Below are positions 23,704 to 36,096 of a stretch of DNA of 64,000 bases, piece by piece; positions within the stretch are counted from its first letter, which is position 1; the number at the start of each line of letters is the position of its first letter. Under the pieces are notes generated by a model, which searched no databases, was not told where the DNA came from, and saw nothing but the letters and a program-made list of their open reading frames with translations. The translations under genes and the position numbers were made by a program. The DNA is from Perilla frutescens (Eukaryota; Streptophyta; Magnoliopsida; Lamiales; Lamiaceae), in the NCBI GenBank assembly GCA_026008535.1, contig BRKX01000011.1, positions 46,980,183-47,044,182 of the forward strand, in the 5' to 3' direction.

Positions 23704-25562
23704 GGTTAATTACCAAAAAAATCATGACCTTTGAATGAATTTGCAATTTAAACACCCCTTTTAAAACGTTGTAATAATAACCTAACCTTTTGATTTGTAA
23801 CAAATTCAACACCTTGAATTTTTGTCCGATGATTAGATTTGGGATGTAACAATATTTTTCGACGTATTCATATTAATTCAGGTTTGGAGTGTTAAATAAG
23901 AGAGTTCTTATTGTACAACGTCAATTTTCTAGTGGTTGAATTTTTTTTATGTCTATTTTGCTACAAATCAAAAGGTTGCAACGTTTTAAAAGTGATATTT
24001 AAATTGCAAATTTGTTCAAAGGCCGTGAATTTTTTAGCAATTAACCCTTTATAAAACAAATATTAGCAATTTTTTCTATCATTATTACTAGTAGGTAGTG
24101 TGAAGATTCTTCTTCCCCCCTTCAAAGAGTTTATATTTGGCTGGAAATATTATAAGATTTCAGTTGAAAATAGTGTTGGAAAACATTCTTTTCTGTATCT
24201 TTTACAGGATTTGGGGATAATGAAGATATCTAAAAGCCTATCAACCAAGTCAGAGAAACTCCAGGTCAAATGAGTTTCCATTATTCATATTGAGAGAGTA
24301 TTGCTTGTTTTATGTATGTATATTATATGTACATATAAAATAAATATAAAATGTTCCATATTTCGGTTATGCAGAACAGGCAAGTTCGGATGAAACCAAT
24401 GAATGATTACTCAATGGAGCCAAGACGCTCATCTCGTGCTCGTAATCCAGTTAATTCATATCGTGATGATGTGAGTCTTGAAGCTTTAGAACCCCCCAAT
24501 CACATTAGCTAGTTCATTGAAACTGAAAAATATTAGACTGTGAAGCTTCCTTTGTTGGCATTGTGATCAAACTTCCTAATCGTGGAGTGAATGTTTTCAA
24601 TGTTGATTTAATGTTACCAACTATGATGGGACTTGGATTCCTGCATTGTTCAATTTAGACAGAGTGATCATTGCTCGTCATTGCAGGTTGATGTCCAGCA
24701 CCTTCCTGCTCCTCGTAAGAAATCGAAGTTTCATTCTTCATGGGCAAGGTAAAATGTTTGTACATACTACACCAATGCTTTGCTTTAATGTTCAGTTATT
24801 GCATATGAAACTGATAGTTCTAGAATGAAAGTTACCTTGCAAGACCGGTTGAAGAAGTGAAGGTTGCCTCGTATGAGGAAAGAGCTCGAGCTTTCAAGTG
24901 TGCAGAGAAGCTCCAAAGCAACCTACAAACTGGGAATCCATCTTTTGTTAAATCAATGGTTCGATCTCATGTTTATAGTTGTTTCTGGTTGGTAAGTCAC
25001 TGATAATTACACTTTTGCCTTTGCATATATATTCTTGGAAACTGCGTGAAATAGTGCTGTGCAATATCTGAGCAGGGGCTTCCAAGTAAATTTTGTGAAG
25101 ACAACCTTCCCAAATCCACAGTGGATATGGTGTTGGAGAATGAGGAAGGCTCGGAATACGAGGCCGTTTTCATTAGCAAGAGAAGTGGACTCAGTGGTGG
25201 ATGGAGAGCCTTTGCACTAGATCATAAACTGGATGATGGTGATTCTTTAGTATTTGAATTGGTTGAGCCATCAAGATTCAAGGTACCTTTGCAGATCATT
25301 GAGCTAAACAAGATTCATTTAGTAATGTATGACAATAATGCATGAAGAAATAGAAACTCTCTTGTTTTTTTTTTCTCTGCAGGTTTACATAGTTAGAGTG
25401 TTGGAGTGCCAGAATGAGAAGGATGCTGACGAAGAACCTAACAAGATTACGAAGAAGAGAAAGACGAGTCGCGATCAAACCATGAACTCAGCTGGATCCA
25501 AGACAGAGAAACCAGGCATAGGCACAGGCATGAGGAGGAGTTCAAGAAATAAAGGCAACTAA
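23513..25562 (+). CDS. B3 domain-containing transcription factor (At5g42700/At3g19184-like)
   Basis: Seven exons: 23513-23605, 24208-24264, 24375-24470, 24687-24748, 24832-24991, 25076-25282, 25383-25562. All phases join, giving 284 residues. The N-terminus contains YEDARKQRLLENKKRFEDLG and ISKSLSTKSEKLQ; then comes a basic stretch RRSSRARNPVNSYRDD and PAPRKKSKF. The linker YLARPVEEVKVASYEERARA leads into the B3 fold (about residues 125-230): SFVKSMVRSHVYSCFWLGLP, SKFCEDNLPKSTVDMVLENE, SGLSGGWRAFALDHKLDDGD, SLVFELVEPSRFKVYIVRV. The tail is lysine/arginine-rich (NKITKKRKTSRDQ), probably nuclear targeting. The protein should bind DNA in the nucleus; its targets are not known. A second in-frame ATG at 23528 is an alternative start. 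No lesion was seen; the acceptor of exon 5 (ATGAAAG) is pyrimidine-poor. Confidence 0.93.
23640..23699. repeat. (TA)n microsatellite
   Basis: About 30 TA units in intron 1 of the B3 gene, directly abutting the TIR element at 23700. Confidence 0.95.
23700..24050. mobile_element. 351-bp TIR element (MITE) in B3 intron 1
   Basis: Long inverted repeats of about 110 bp begin AAAGGGTTAATTRC and contain CCTTTGAATGAATTTGCAAT and CTTTTAAAACGTTG on both arms. The left arm touches a (TA)n tract; the right arm is followed by ATAAAAC. The arms could fold into a long hairpin if transcribed with the intron. The outer sequence GGGTTAATTA...TTTGCAATTT resembles the left end of the MULE at 59750, so a MULE-derived MITE is likely. 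Confidence 0.75.
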
Positions 25563-26129
25563 ATTTGTTGGATTGTAAAACCAGCTAACGTAACACATTT
25601 GATTTTGCTAATTAATTTTCCCAACTTAAATATATAGTAAGCAGCGGGATGTGTGGTGGATGGAGAGCTTTCCTGATGATTTTTGATTTGACGGTGTTCA
25701 AGCGTCATTGTAAGATGAATTGGATTATCAGAACAATATTGTTCTCTTTTTTTGAGTGGTGAATATGGAAATTGGCTTCGATCATGTATAAAATATAAAT
25801 TACAACATAGTTATAGTTTTAACTGCTGAGACCTTTGAAAGTTTGTGTTCTTCCAAAATTTATATTCTCAAAGAAAAAGGTCCACACATTCGACAATTCA
25901 TTATGAGAAACAACTAATTTTCCTTAAAATTAGCCAATTACCTGTTTTATATCCCTTATATGTATAATAATAAATAACCTGTTTAATTTTAAGTTTTAAA
26001 TAAATCAAAATCAAAATCAAAGAAAAGAAAGTTAATATCGCCGTATTTAAAAAATTAGAGAAAAATGACAACATATTACAATAACTTTAGATCACACAAG
26101 CGTTAAAGTTAAATAATATTACCTATTTC

Positions 26130-26162
<33 letters not shown>
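25563..26162. other. B3 gene 3' UTR and intergenic DNA ending in (TA)n
   Basis: Probable 3' UTR to about 25800 with TATAAAATATAAATTAC-type signals. AT-rich sequence without genes follows, then the (TA)n tract 26132-26162 that borders element A. Confidence 0.5.
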
Positions 26163-26165
<3 letters not shown>

Positions 26166-26543
26166 GGGGTGGGTTAAAATGGATACCACCCCCTAGTGTA
26201 GGAACTAAGAACAAATTATAACCACTCATCTATCAATTTTTAATGGTCAGGATTAGATGGATATCTAGGGACCTAAATGCAATATTTTTTTAGGCTAAAA
26301 TTAATGTAGATTTGATAGAGCTAAAACTGTAAAAAAATATATTCCCATCTATCATAGGTCCCGTAAAAAAAACGCAGATCTCATCAAATATTTTGGCGTG
26401 AGCCTCCAAGGCAGACAAACCGCCCCCACAACCAGCGACAACCCATCTCACCAGCGGCGTCTTCTTTTTTGTCTTCATGGGAGTATCGCTCTGGAAAGTG
26501 TTGTCTTCGGGAGTTTCTCGATTCGAGTTCAATACCTGTTCCA

Positions 26544-26577
26544 ATGGCTAGCGGCAGTAAAAAAACCCGTGTAAAAG
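26544..26577 (+). pseudogene. First-exon-like segment in element A
   Basis: ATG with MASGSKKTRVK ending at AAAAG|GTACGT. It follows GC-rich leader-like DNA just inside the left TIR of element A. Another exon-like piece is at 28717-28825. Function unknown. Confidence 0.35.
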
Positions 26578-26949
26578 GTACGTGGGTTGATACTTGGCTA
26601 TATGTGTTTATGATTTTGACATATATCAACCTTCCATTTGATTTCAAGTTGATGTATTGTTGAATAACGAACCTAGGGTTCCACTGATTTTGGGAATTGA
26701 GATTTGCAAAAAAATTAAACTGTAAGAACACATGTAATTGTATGCTTTAAATTTACCACCTATGAATTTAGATTCTGCCGTGGACTACGTATGACAACGC
26801 GCTGGTTACGGAAGCTCATTTGACGTGGTTTCTTGAGAGAAGCCCAATTTGCATTGGAGGATGACGGGCAAATGGGTCTCATGAAAACCTCATTGTATTT
26901 TCCCCAATTTTCCCCCCATTTTTTCGTATGCTATTTAGTTAATCGAACA

Positions 26950-28710
26950 ACGTGATTGGCGTTATTGTGTGATTCCTCTGTTTATAGCAAATTATTGCTC
27001 TTTTGATAGAAATTATTTCTCGATTTATAGCAAGTTAATCATTTTGGCATAACTTCTGTTGGTAATAAATTATTTTTGTATTTATAGCAAATTGGTATAT
27101 GTTGGTAACAAATTATTTCATATGTTTATAGCTTTTGGTTTTTTTGTGATTCATAAAATCTGTTGGTAACATATTATTTTTATATTCATAGCAAATTGTT
27201 CCTTAGATTGTAGCAAATTGGCATCCGTTTGGTAGCAAATAATTTCTGTTTGTACCAAGTTATTCGTTTGATCATAGCAAATTTGTATCTATTGGTAGCA
27301 AATTTTTCATGTGTTTATAGCCAATAATTCCTTGGATTATATCACATTGGTATATGTTGGTAGCAAATTATCCTTCTGTTTGTAGCAGATTATTATTTTG
27401 GTCGTAGCAAAACTGGTATCTGATGGTGATTCCAATACACTATCATGTTAAAAATTAAGCTATTTTTGTGCAGGTAAAATGATCGCTCAATATTTAATAT
27501 TACACATTTAATTTTTTAGAGGTATGATTTCTATACGTAGGATTGCAACTTATTTTTATGTCTTTAGCAAATAATTCATTTGATTATAGCACATTGGTAT
27601 CTCTTGATAACAAATTATTCTTCTATTTACAGCAAATAATTCATTTGGTAATACAAAATTGGTCTATGTTAATAGCAAGTTATTTCTCTGTTTATAGCAC
27701 ATAATTGTATTTTAATAAAATATACATTTATATGGATTAATGTTATTTAGGTGGTGATCGGAAGGATAATCGTACTAAAAATTACATATCAGGGAGTGGA
27801 ACAAAAGATATTTACTTGATATTATAATCAATGACATACTTCACATTTAGATGTTTATTCACAATTAATTTTTCAATAGAATGTTGATAATTTTTTTATA
27901 TATATTTTGTATACACTAATATAGATGCAAAAGTGAAGCATCTAAAAGGACATGATAGGAAGAGAAGACGGAAAAATGTCCAGAATGGTTACAGATTTAA
28001 TTATTACACAATTTTGTGCAAATTTGATTTAGTCTAACTAATCATTCATTTCATAGCAAATTATTCCTCTATTGATAGCTAACTATTCTTCTATGTTTAG
28101 CAAATTGTTCAGTTGGTTATAACAGAATGTGCATGTTTTTCATATTTCTTTATTTTTAGCAAATTATTCCTCTGTTCATAGCTAATTATTCATATGTGCT
28201 TAGCAAATTGTGCAGTTGGTTATAATGAATTATGCATTTTTTCATATTTATCTATTTTTAACAAATTATTCCTCTGTTGATAGCCAATTATTCCTCTGTG
28301 TTTAGCAAATTGTGCAGTTGATTAAAACACATTATGCATATTTTTCACAGTTATCTATTTTTAGCAAATTATTCCTGTGATGATCGCAAATTGTGCAGTT
28401 GGTTATAATAAATTATACATGCTTTTTATATTTCTCTATTTTTAGCAAATTATTCATCTGTTAATAGCCAATTATTCATATGTGTATAGCAAATTGTGTT
28501 GTTGGTTAGAACAAATTTTTCATGTTTTTCATATTTCTCTATTTTTTGCAAATTATTTCTTTGTTGATAGCCAATTATTCCTATGTTGATAGCAAATTAT
28601 GCAGTTGGTTATAATAAATTATGCATGTTTTTCTTATTTCCCTATTTGTAGCAAATTATTACTTTGTTAATAGCCAAATATTCCTATGTGTTCATCAAAT
28701 TGTTCTTGTG
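26950..28710. repeat. TAGCAAATTATT word array of element A
   Basis: Dozens of copies of TAGCAAATTATTCCTCTG and variants (GATAGCCAATTATTCCTATG, TTTAGCAAATTGTGCAGTTG). From about 28080 to 28700 they become a tandem array with a period of about 100 bp marked by CATATTTCTCTATTTTTAGC at roughly 28139, 28239, 28348, 28427 and 28528. Sparser copies continue to about 29770, and complementary copies (TTTGCTA) occur from 30480 to 31260. Confidence 0.85.
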
Positions 28711-28716
28711 ATTCAG

Positions 28717-28825
28717 ATAGCGAGGATTACGCACATGAGTTTAAGACAAAGAGACGCAATGATGTGAACATTGCTGATTCTGGACAAGGACATTCACTAC
28801 ATGGAAAAAAACACATTGAAGACGG
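28717..28825 (+). pseudogene. Exon-like segment in element A
   Basis: Lies between an acceptor-like GATTCAG and a GGTGAG donor. It reads SEDYAHEFKTKRRNDVN then IADSGQGHSLHGKKHIEDG. A lysine-rich piece at about 27925-27985 (KVKHLKGHDRKRRRKNVQ) may be a preceding exon. The family was not recognised. Introns around it consist of the element's word array. Confidence 0.35.
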
Positions 28826-31800
28826 GTGAGAAGCGTACAAGGGATGAATATACGAACTTGAAAAATCGAACAAGTCCTATGGTGCTACGTAGTGCAATAT
28901 TCAATTATTCATTTTATAACAAATTAATCATCTCTTTATCACAAAGTATTTCTCTGTTTACAGATAGGTTCATAATGGTTGGGTCATTTATTGCTGAAAG
29001 TGGTCTACAATGGTCATTTTTAAGTAAAGAAAGCGACACTTAATTTTGCTAATTCGTAGCAGATGAATTTAAAAAGTTTTCGATACTTAAGTTTGCTAAT
29101 TCGCAGCAGAGAAATAAAAAAAAAAGATTGGTGGAATCCCATCAGTAATTGTTAATAAATTATTATTCAATTTATAGCAAATTATTTCCTTTATTTATAT
29201 AAAATACTTCATTTTTTGCAAATACCTAAATATGTATAAAAGCACATATTCTCAACATAGTTCACCAAAAAATATTGGAATTATGCAAGGTTGAACATAT
29301 ATAATTAACAGTGTTGTCAAACAAATTGATTTTGCTAAATGTCCTAAAAACTGTGAAATTTTATCAAGTATGGTACTCATATTGTATAAATATAGACTGA
29401 CTACACAAAATATTCCTTTGGTTATCATTTGCGATTCGTTTATTGTTCGACTTATACTTCAAAGGTTCATATTGGTTGGACCATTTATTGCTCACAGTTG
29501 TATGCAATGCTCATGTTTAAGTAAAAAAAAATGAAACTTAAATTTACTAATTGTTAGCAAATTATTATTCATTTTATAGTAAATTATTCTGTTGGTTATA
29601 GCAAATTATTCATGTTTTGATAGAAATATATTTATCTACTTGTAGCAAACTATTACTCTATTTATAGCAAGTTATTCATCTTTCGATAGAAAATATTTAT
29701 CTGTTTGTATCAAACCATTCCTCTATTTGTAGCCAATTATTCCCCTGTTTATAGAAAATTGTTCTTCCGTTAGTCAAGTATGATATCATATTGTATAAAT
29801 ATAGACTGACCCCATAAAAATAACTAATCTATATACAAATATTTGCTAATATTCGGTTATATTTTTGGTAATAAGGAAAAAAATACAAAATTTGAATGTT
29901 TTGTACTCAGGTTACATAGATTCATGCTGAAAAATTCACCTAGTGCATTATTTTCTCATGCAACCAACAATTCTTTAAAAAAATGCATTTAAGAACAAAA
30001 CGAGCCATACAATCCATTCTTCTTGAAACTCTACGTCTCATTTTCTTTTTATTATCATTGTTTACGTCATCTGAAAGCGAAATTTTTTTCCCTTCACAAT
30101 TACGGTATAAATACTTCCAAATAATAACACCATCATAACTTTTTTATCCGACCTAAGACGAATATCGAAATCACTTGCTTAAGCATAATCCTTACTAAAA
30201 ATAATTGTCTCTTCCAGAATTTTAAACTTCTAGCTAACAAATGACTTTAAAAATGCATTACATTCTGGTATATAAGTTGTAAACGATCCCATGACTGAAT
30301 CAACGTTTTTTGCCATTAAAAAAATAATATTATCCACTATCATAATCATATAATATTACTAACATGTCTGCATATATATATGATAGTATACTTCACAACA
30401 TATGATAACAAAATATCAACCATTAATAAACAATGGTCAAACAGATACATAATTTGCGAAGAAAAAAGATATACATCAACCAATAATTTGCTATAAATAG
30501 ATACATAATTTGCTATGAACAGAAGCATACTTTGCTAAGAGTCATTTATACAATTTTCACCAGATTTTTCCTAAAAACCTAAAATAATATAACAATCAAG
30601 TAAAGAATATATGTATCTTCTATAATAAACAAGATAAAATAAGATGTTGAGAATATATGGTTGATTTGGAACTTGTGAAAAAAATATCAAGAATCCTAAC
30701 AATGCCTACACACAAGCATAGGACACACACATCTAAAATAGAATCAATAATTCAAAGTAGTGTGCATCTAAATCCAACCAAATAATTCAAAGTAGTGTGC
30801 GTCTAAATCCAACACGACATATATAACACAAATAGCTAAAACACAAATATTTTGCTACCACTCTTTATAAATAATGCTAACAATTATGTCATAATTTGCT
30901 ATCAACATTATTACACTCCAGAACACTATGCAACAAAAAAGACTACAAAAACTGCTATCATTGTTTGGTTGTTATGCTAATATTATATCTTCTAATAGAT
31001 TTGGAGTAATGTTAACAATTGCGGAGCAAATTTACTGACATCCTTCATAATTTCAACACTAGTCTACCAAAGAATACAAAATTCTAACAACCCAAAATAA
31101 TTATGCTAACATGGACATTAAAATATGCTAACTCACACTCGAAATTTTTCACTTTCTTAAAATGTCTAGACAAACACCCCATTCGAATATCTAGCAGTGA
31201 ACTCAAAATTCAAACAATGACTCTGTGTCTCACTAACACGATATAAAAAATTTGCTATCGTAAACCATCTGTTCGACAACATCCAATAAACACTCAAACA
31301 TGAAAACACTATCAAAAAATGCAACCCATAAGATCCGAGCACATATTCAAAGATAAAAAAAACCCTTGTTTTTAAGACAATTTTAAGAAGTCCCAAACCA
31401 CTTCGATGATATTAAAAAATTACATACCCACAACAAAATAATACATTTATTAATAAACTTGTACAAAAACAACCAGAAATAATAAATGTTGTAAATAATA
31501 CCATAATTTTCCATAGCAAAACACAATAAGTAAGCCAAATTTAGGCATGAGCAATGGGTCGGATCGGTACCGAATCAATGAAAAACGGTTGCACCAACAC
31601 CACCGACCAACAATGGCCAAGCCGGTCGATGGTGGACAGCTACCGACCAACGATGATTGGTCAATTCGGTCGATTTGGCCAAATTTTTTTGTAAGCAGTC
31701 AATTGAACAAGCAATTAAGCCTATAATTTTTGTAAACCCTAATTTTTTATCATTCAATTTTCACAAGCAAAGAATCTAGTCTTTAGACCCATCAATGAAT

Positions 31801-32210
31801 AATCAATATTAAAAAAAATGGAAGAGAGACAGACTTACGATAACGGCATCTTTCAATTGCCTAAACCTTGCTACCGACCCTGGTGCTTGGTTGGTGTGGT
31901 TGTGGAGATTCGACGATGGGAGAATAGTGGTGCGGTGGTGGAGAGTCGGTTGACTGCGGGTCTGAATCGCTAACACCAAGTCATCTGTTGCCGACAGTGA
32001 AGAACAGATGATGAGTATGTGTGAGAGAGAAGAAAACGAGATGAGAGAGTGAAATGAGAGACATAGACGGAGAGATGAGAAAAAATTTCTTCAGAAATTA
32101 GGAATTACTACTATACCCTTATTTTAAAACAAATTTTAAATAATTATAAATTTGACCCCATTTTTTAAGATGAATCTAGACCATCCAAAATAACTGATCC
32201 GATGGTTTGT

Positions 32211-32259
32211 ATTAGTTCTTAGTTCCTACACAAGACTTTGGTTCTCATTTGAACTCTGA

Positions 32260-32335
<76 letters not shown>

Positions 32336-32510
32336 TGGGTTCCAGAAGGAACCATACCCCATATGAGAACCAAGAACCAATCTCACCCATAGATTGATCC
32401 AATTTGGACGGTCAAGATCAGATCAAAATTAAAAAAAAAACGGTGGCATTATTTTAATAAATGTATTAGTTCCTAGTTCCTACACAAGACTTTGGTTCTC
32501 ATTTGAACTA

Positions 32511-32584
<74 letters not shown>

Positions 32585-32705
32585 TTGGGTTCCAGAAGGA
32601 ACCATACCCCATATGAGAACCAAGAACCAATCTCACCCATAGATTGATCCAATTTGGACGGTCAAGATCAGATCAAAATTAAAAAAAAAGGTGGCATTAT
32701 TGTAA
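32211..32705. repeat. Two-copy tandem duplication of a junction module (A right end, (TA)n, C left end)
   Basis: Unit 1 (about 32211-32462) and unit 2 (about 32463-32705) share TTAGTTCCTACACAAGACTT and GGTTCTCATTTGAACT, then a (TA)n tract, then GTTGGGTTCCAGAAGGAACC and about 110 further bases, with only a few differences. Unit 1 starts as the right end of element A and unit 2 ends as the left end of element C. Confidence 0.8.
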
Positions 32706-34557
32706 TAAATCACAACTTCGGTGCCCCTGAAACTCGGCGAGGGTAAAATCGTAAATTTGAACATTTTCAAATTCTAAAGCCATTTTTCAGAGAATTTTTC
32801 AGAGAAAATTCTATAGCACGAACTCGTGCAAAAACCAGAACACTGAAGATTTGAAAGATAAGCTGAAAATCCTTAGAAATCAACCGTCAAAAACTCTCAA
32901 ACAATCAACAAAATCCTCAGAAAAACATGAACACTCAAGGTTATATGTATTTCATTTTTATTTTTAAGAAATTTCGTTTGCTTTTTTAGCGATTATACTA
33001 TGTTAATTTATCAGTTTACGTTTGCTATAAACATCCATTTAGCGTTATATTATGATAATTTTACAATGTATTTTGTATTTTTCTAAGCACAACACGTACA
33101 AAAACCTGATCTTGAACAAACTGTATTTATTTTTATTGCATGTTAATTTTTTCATTTCATTTTGTACTGTTAATGACGGATAACTTGTATAAACATGTTA
33201 AACCTAACAATGTTTGCAATATATATGTGATTTAAGTGTATATTTTTTATTTTAGGGTTTTAGCATTCTCATTCTCCCATTTTAGCACTATCATGACTTA
33301 TTTTAGCACTCTCATGATTTATTTTAGCACTCATTTTTTAGCAGTCTCGTGATTTATTTTAGCATGGCACTTGTTTCAAACATTAGCATGAAACACTGTT
33401 ATATGTTTGTTTAATTTTAGCATTCAGTTTCTATTTCTTTAGCATTGCAATTGATTTTGGGAGTTTCATATTTTGCTTCTTTTTTGTCAATATACATAAC
33501 ACCTTTGTCTATCTGTGATTCAACTGCACATTTTCTTGATTTTAGCACTCTAGTTTATAGTTTAAGCACTGTGATGTGATATTTTAACATTCAGATTCTG
33601 TTCTTTAGCATTGTAATTGATTTGGGGGTTTCATATTTTGTTTCTTTTTTGTAAAATTAACACCTTTGTCCATTTGTGATTCAATTGCACATTCCCTTGA
33701 TTTTAGCACTCTAGTTTAGAGTATTAGCACTGTCATGTCATATTTTAGCATTCATATTATGCTTCTTTAGCATTGCATATTTTGTTTCTTTTTCTGTAAA
33801 CATAACACTTTTGTCCATTCTGTAATTCAACTTCACATTTCCTTCATTTTAGCACTTTAGTTTAGAGTTTTAGCACTGTGATGTCATATTTTAGCATACA
33901 GTTTTTGTTTCTTTAGCATTGCAATTGATTTTGGGAGTTTCATATTTTGCTTCTTTTTTTATCAACATACATAACACATTTGTCTATCTGTGATTCAACT
34001 GCACATTTTCTTGATTTTAGCACTCTAGTTTATAGTTTTAGTACTGTGATGTCATATTTTAGCATTCACATTCTGTTCTTTAGCATTGTAATTGATTTAG
34101 GGGTTTCATATTTTGTTTTTTTTTTGTAAAACTAACACCTTTGTCCATCTGTAATTCAATTGCACATTTCCTAGATTTTAGCACTCTAGTTTAGAGTTTT
34201 AGCACTGTCATATTTTAGTATTCATATTCTGCTTCTTTAGCATTGCATATTTTGTTTCTTTTTCTGTAAACATAACACTTTTGTCCATCTTCAATTCAAC
34301 TGCCCATTTTCTTGATTTTATCACTCTAGTTTAGAGTTTTAACACTGTCATGTCATATTTTGGCATTCAGATTCTATTTTCTTTAGCATTGCAATTGATT
34401 TTAGGAGTTTCATATTTTGTTTCTTTTTTTGTAAACATAACACATTTGTCTATCTGTGATTCAACTGTACATTTTCTTGATTTTAGCACTCTAGTTTATA
34501 GTTTTAGCACTCAGTTCTCACATGGATGTCTAGTTCTCACATGATCATCTCTCTCTT

Positions 34558-34568
<11 letters not shown>
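32581..34568 (+). mobile_element. Element C: 2.0 kb (TA)n-flanked TIR element
   Basis: The left end reads GTTGGGTTCCAGAAGGAACC then ATATGAGAACC; the complement of the right end has GAACTAGACATCCATGTGAG followed by AACT, a weaker but colinear match. (TA)n tracts border both sides. The interior is a non-coding leader-like region (32705-33250) and a TTTTAGCACT array. No coding frame is credible. Confidence 0.55.
33260..34520. repeat. TTTTAGCACT higher-order repeat, 3 x about 158 bp
   Basis: The phrase CATATTTTG plus TTTCTTTTT recurs at about 33456, 33623, 33778, 33932, 34098, 34247 and 34401. Units of about 158 bp fall into three types (GATTTTGGGAGTTTCAT, GATTTGGGGGTTTCAT and GCATATTTTG with TTTTTCTGTAAAC) that repeat in the same order, so the true period is about 470 bp. 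Words TTTTAGCACTCTAGTTTA and TTTAGCATT occur in every unit. Confidence 0.85.
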
Positions 34569-34601
<33 letters not shown>

Positions 34602-34930
34602 GGTTCAAATAGGAACACAAACCCTATGTAGGAAATAGGAATGAATGCAAGTCATAGGATACATATATTTGAATAGACAAGATCAGTTTCTATTTGAGGG
34701 GTCGATTGTAATTATTTATTAATATAATTTAGTGAGGGTTATATTTGTAATTTATATCTTCATATATAAATTGTAATCCCACAATTTTTGGGATCTTCCA
34801 TAATCAATTCAATTATGGATTCTTGTCAATTTACCTTGTAAAATAATTATGCATCTGCTTTTTTTTTTATCTCAACAGCCGATTCTGTTTTTTTTTCCTA
34901 TTATCCGGGGATTATTCTAAAAATAGTTCT

Positions 34931-35660
34931 TTGGAAGATAGTAAAAATTTAATAAGTTCTGCAAAATTTGCCAAATTTCTCATCGCTCTTTGGGACGGGT
35001 TATACAGTGGATTGTTTGTTAGTTGTTCGATAGAAACTCAAGATATCAACATCGATGGAAAATTCAGGTATTTAACGTATAATCATCGTGTTTCTAAACA
35101 ATTTGTTAGCCCATTCATTTTTTTAAGAAATTTATATGTGTCTATATATGCTCGTGTTTTCGCTTAAATTTGTATATTAATATGATTTCTTGTAAAAAAA
35201 TATACGTTTATGTGTAGATCTTCCTAATTTATGTGTGGTTCAGTTAACTGTCTATAAATGACATACGTTTTGCTATCTATAGTGAAAATGTTTGCTAATT
35301 AAGACTTGTATGGATGCATTGATCGATGTGGTGATTATATACCGGTTTGAAAAATCATGTATGCATGATAATTAAAATTGCCATGAAGTAAAAATATTGC
35401 TATGAACAACATACGTTTTGCTAACTAACGCAGAGATGCCTGCTAATTAATTACTGTATGTTTGCTAATTTAAAATGGCAGGCAGTAATACATCTACAAA
35501 AGGTTATGCGTGTGATGATTATATACCAGAGGCAAACAAGCCGTGTGGAGAAGTCGATAAGAGTAGCAAACAAGCCGTTGAGGTTGTGTAGCAACTGTCA
35601 AGAAAATGCACATCATGATACGAGGAATTGTCCATTATCAAAACGGTCTTGATTTGTTGA
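34931..35660 (+). pseudogene. Remnant of a gene with C-terminal zinc knuckle in element D
   Basis: A short coding-like stretch at 34931-35068 (NLISSAKFAKFLIALWDGLY, then SIETQDINIDGKF) is followed by an intron-like gap. A terminal exon lies at about 35480-35652 with NKPLRLCSNCQENAHHDTRN and CPLSKRS before the TGA. CxxCxxxxHxxxxC is the zinc knuckle seen at the C-terminus of many MULE transposases and FAR1-like proteins. The catalytic middle is absent, so this is a relic, perhaps of the family's own transposase. Confidence 0.4.
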
Positions 35661-36096
35661 CCTGTTACATTTCTGTCATTTCATCACATAGATTGTATTC
35701 TTCATTTTAATTAGCAAACAAGTTTATTTACTATTTTTTAATAAACATAATGGGATGTTATGTTGGGTTTGATACCTTTTTTCATGCAGTTTTATTTCGT
35801 GTTTAGTAATATGCTGGCAGTATGCTATTCACATTATATTTTTTGCTAAAATTTTCATTAGCTCTTGCTAATTTCTATATTTGCCACGCATGATTCATTT
35901 CAATTTTACATTGTCAGTATGTTATAAAATAAATATCATGAAGTTGCTTCTCAGCATATATTAAAAGTACATAATTTTTTTAACTAATATTTAATGTGTT
36001 TGCTAGTTCCGTCTAACCGATTACGTACACCATACAAATAATTTTTATTATGGGTGCACACTATAACTAGCATATATTCTTTGTTCATCGTTTCAT

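Larger units (their letters stand above)
26163..32264 (+). mobile_element. Element A: 6.1 kb (TA)n-flanked TIR element, MULE-like
   Basis: The two ends align without gaps as 50-bp inverted repeats: the left GGGTTAAAATGGATACCA and the right complement GAGTTCAAATGAGAACCA, then both GTGTAGGAACTAAGAAC. The similarity continues loosely inward. (TA)n tracts stand immediately outside both ends, so the real target duplication cannot be read. GC-richer gene-like DNA lies just inside both ends (26390-26580 and 31790-32060), and the middle is filled with TAGCAAAT words. Long TIRs and (TA)n targeting fit MULE-like elements reported to target TA microsatellites (MuTAnT) and the rice Micron elements; class is inferred, since no transposase was found. 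Confidence 0.75.

Noticed and set aside
32331..32513. Independent 183-bp MITE between two (TA)n tracts
   Set aside because: Both halves are duplicated from the neighbouring ends of A and C, so a tandem duplication explains it with fewer events; kept only as an alternative in the findings.
28080..34520. CRISPR-like arrays
   Set aside because: Repeats are degenerate, AT-rich, variable in spacing and in an evidently plant nuclear context; no cas genes.
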